A stretch of 14,921 nt of DNA from Halieaceae bacterium UBA6060 (GTDB lineage Bacteria; Pseudomonadota; Gammaproteobacteria; Pseudomonadales; Halieaceae): NCBI GenBank assembly GCA_002428935.1, contig DIYG01000173.1, positions 1 through 14,921 of the forward strand, read 5' to 3'. The first letter of the stretch is position 1, and the number at the start of each line of letters is the position of its first letter. The position numbers and the translations under genes are program-made. Below the pieces are notes generated by a model. That model did not search any database. It was not told where the DNA came from and saw only the letters and a list, made by a program, of their open reading frames with translations. Shown here piece by piece: positions 14,128 through 14,921 of this stretch.

Positions 14128-14904
14128 TCAATCCAATGAAGCGTGTAGTTCTCGATACTGCAGCGTGAGCTTGTGCGACGGCGCCAGATCCACCAGGGGA
14201 CGGTGTTGGTAGTGGGACTCCTTCATTTTCACGGAGCTACCGAGGTAAGTCCCCAACACGGGGTAGCCCTCATCCTCGAGTTCCGCCACAAGCTCACCGG
14301 GCAAGCGGGCCTGGGGATTGAACTGGTTGATGACAATGCCTTCCACGCTCAGGGCTTCGTTGTGATCCTCTTGCAGTTCAGCAATGTTATCCATGAGCGC
14401 ATAGAGACTTTGGCGAGCAAAGCTGTCGCAATCAAAAGGTATGAGGACGCGATCCGCCGCAATGAGCGCAGACTTTGAGTAGAAATTGAAGTTAGGTGGG
14501 GTGTCGATGTAGATCCGATCGTACTCATCCTCAAGCTTGTTCAGCGCGTCGCGAAGCTTGTAGATTTTGTACCGCGCTTCCAGCTCCCGTTCGAGTTCCG
14601 CGAGCAGGGGGCTCGAAGGCATCAGAAAGAGATTTTCGTAGGGGGTTTCCCAGACAAAAGCGTCGGGGTTGCGGCTCATGCGCCGAGACCCCACGGTTTG
14701 CTTGAAGAGCCCCGACACGCCCTGCGCCTCGGCGGGGAAAGCCTCAGCATCAATTTCTCCCACCAAGTAATGGGTCGTGTTGCCCTGCACATCGAGATCA
14801 ATTACCAGGGTCCGGCGGCCTTCGCTGGCATCGATGGCCGCCAGGTTGCAGGTGATACTGGTTTTACCGACGCCGCCTTTTTGATTGAACACCACACGCT
14901 TCAT
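14128..14904 (-). CDS. ParA/Soj-family P-loop ATPase, orphan
   Basis: A 258-aa ATPase of the ParA/MinD superfamily. The deviant Walker A motif QKGGVGKTS spans residues 8-16 with the signature Lys (K9), Walker A' IDLDVQGN is at 35-42 (D36, D38), and Walker B IYIDTPPN is at 131-138 (D134). Such proteins position plasmids, chromosomes or protein complexes on the nucleoid or at the membrane. There is no N-terminal DNA-binding helix-turn-helix as in type Ia plasmid ParA, and no C-terminal amphipathic membrane helix as in MinD is obvious. No parB or parS-like gene follows on its downstream side: cysH starts 120 bp later. Upstream is cut off 17 bp before the ATG, so a partner could lie just outside. 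A GAGG about 10 nt upstream supports the ATG. It resembles the chromosomal single ParA-like proteins of gammaproteobacteria; the cargo is unknown. Confidence 0.88.
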   Translation of the reverse strand: MKRVVFNQKGGVGKTSITCNLAAIDASEGRRTLVIDLDVQGNTTHYLVGEIDAEAFPAEAQGVSGLFKQTVGSRRMSRNPDAFVWETPYENLFLMPSSPLLAELERELEARYKIYKLRDALNKLEDEYDRIYIDTPPNFNFYSKSALIAADRVLIPFDCDSFARQSLYALMDNIAELQEDHNEALSVEGIVINQFNPQARLPGELVAELEDEGYPVLGTYLGSSVKMKESHYQHRPLVDLAPSHKLTLQYRELHASLD

Positions 14905-14921
14905 GGGCTTGCTGCCTCGAT

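Noticed and set aside
1..14921. Mobile element, CRISPR array, toxin-antitoxin or defence island
   Set aside because: No transposase, integrase, spaced direct repeats, Cas, restriction or toxin-like genes were seen; all genes are housekeeping-type apart from the lipoprotein and the ParA-like ATPase.

Overview
This window looks like ordinary, gene-dense chromosome from a gammaproteobacterium with high-GC DNA. The order mutL < amidase < tsaE < nnr, divergent from queG, followed by orn and psd, is the block found in Escherichia coli (psd-rsgA-orn / queG-nnr-tsaE-amiB-mutL). Several proteins (Orn, QueG, MsrC, AsnS) align easily by eye with E. coli sequences. The sulfate-reduction enzyme, the PIN-PhoH protein and the gene order outside that block are not enteric. 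A marine gammaproteobacterium of the Halieaceae/Cellvibrionales type is my guess; this is inference only. I saw no insertion sequence, phage gene, CRISPR array, tRNA or rRNA.

Layout. (1) 1-3480, minus strand: an operon-like run of nnr (NAD(P)HX repair), tsaE (tRNA t6A), a cell-wall amidase with AMIN and LysM domains, and the first 42 codons of mutL. (2) 3565-4662, plus strand: queG, divergent from nnr and overlapping orn tail to tail. (3) 4620-7549, minus strand: phoH-type PIN/ATPase, psd and orn. RsgA, which sits between psd and orn in E. coli, is absent here. (4) 7550-7980: the only long non-coding stretch. It holds two back-to-back sigma70-like promoters and, toward phoH, a hairpin-rich leader of about 250-300 nt that could be a small RNA or a regulatory 5' UTR. 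(5) 7981-9996, plus strand: an RNase II-type exoribonuclease. Its stop shares a CTAG palindrome with the stop of asnS. (6) 9993-14007, minus strand: a tightly packed run of cysH, msrC, a transglutaminase-like/TPR lipoprotein and asnS. The first three overlap, and the asnS ribosome-binding site is buried in a perfect 7-bp hairpin. (7) 14128-14904, minus strand: an orphan ParA-type ATPase.

Themes. Three RNA-turnover proteins (Orn, PIN-PhoH and RNase II) lie within 5.4 kb. CysH (PAPS reductase type) and MsrC (free methionine-R-sulfoxide reductase) are translationally coupled, which links sulfur assimilation with repair of oxidised methionine. No wholly new system is evident. The best leads are the structured RNA upstream of phoH, the sequestered Shine-Dalgarno of asnS, and the uncharacterised lipoprotein coupled to msrC.
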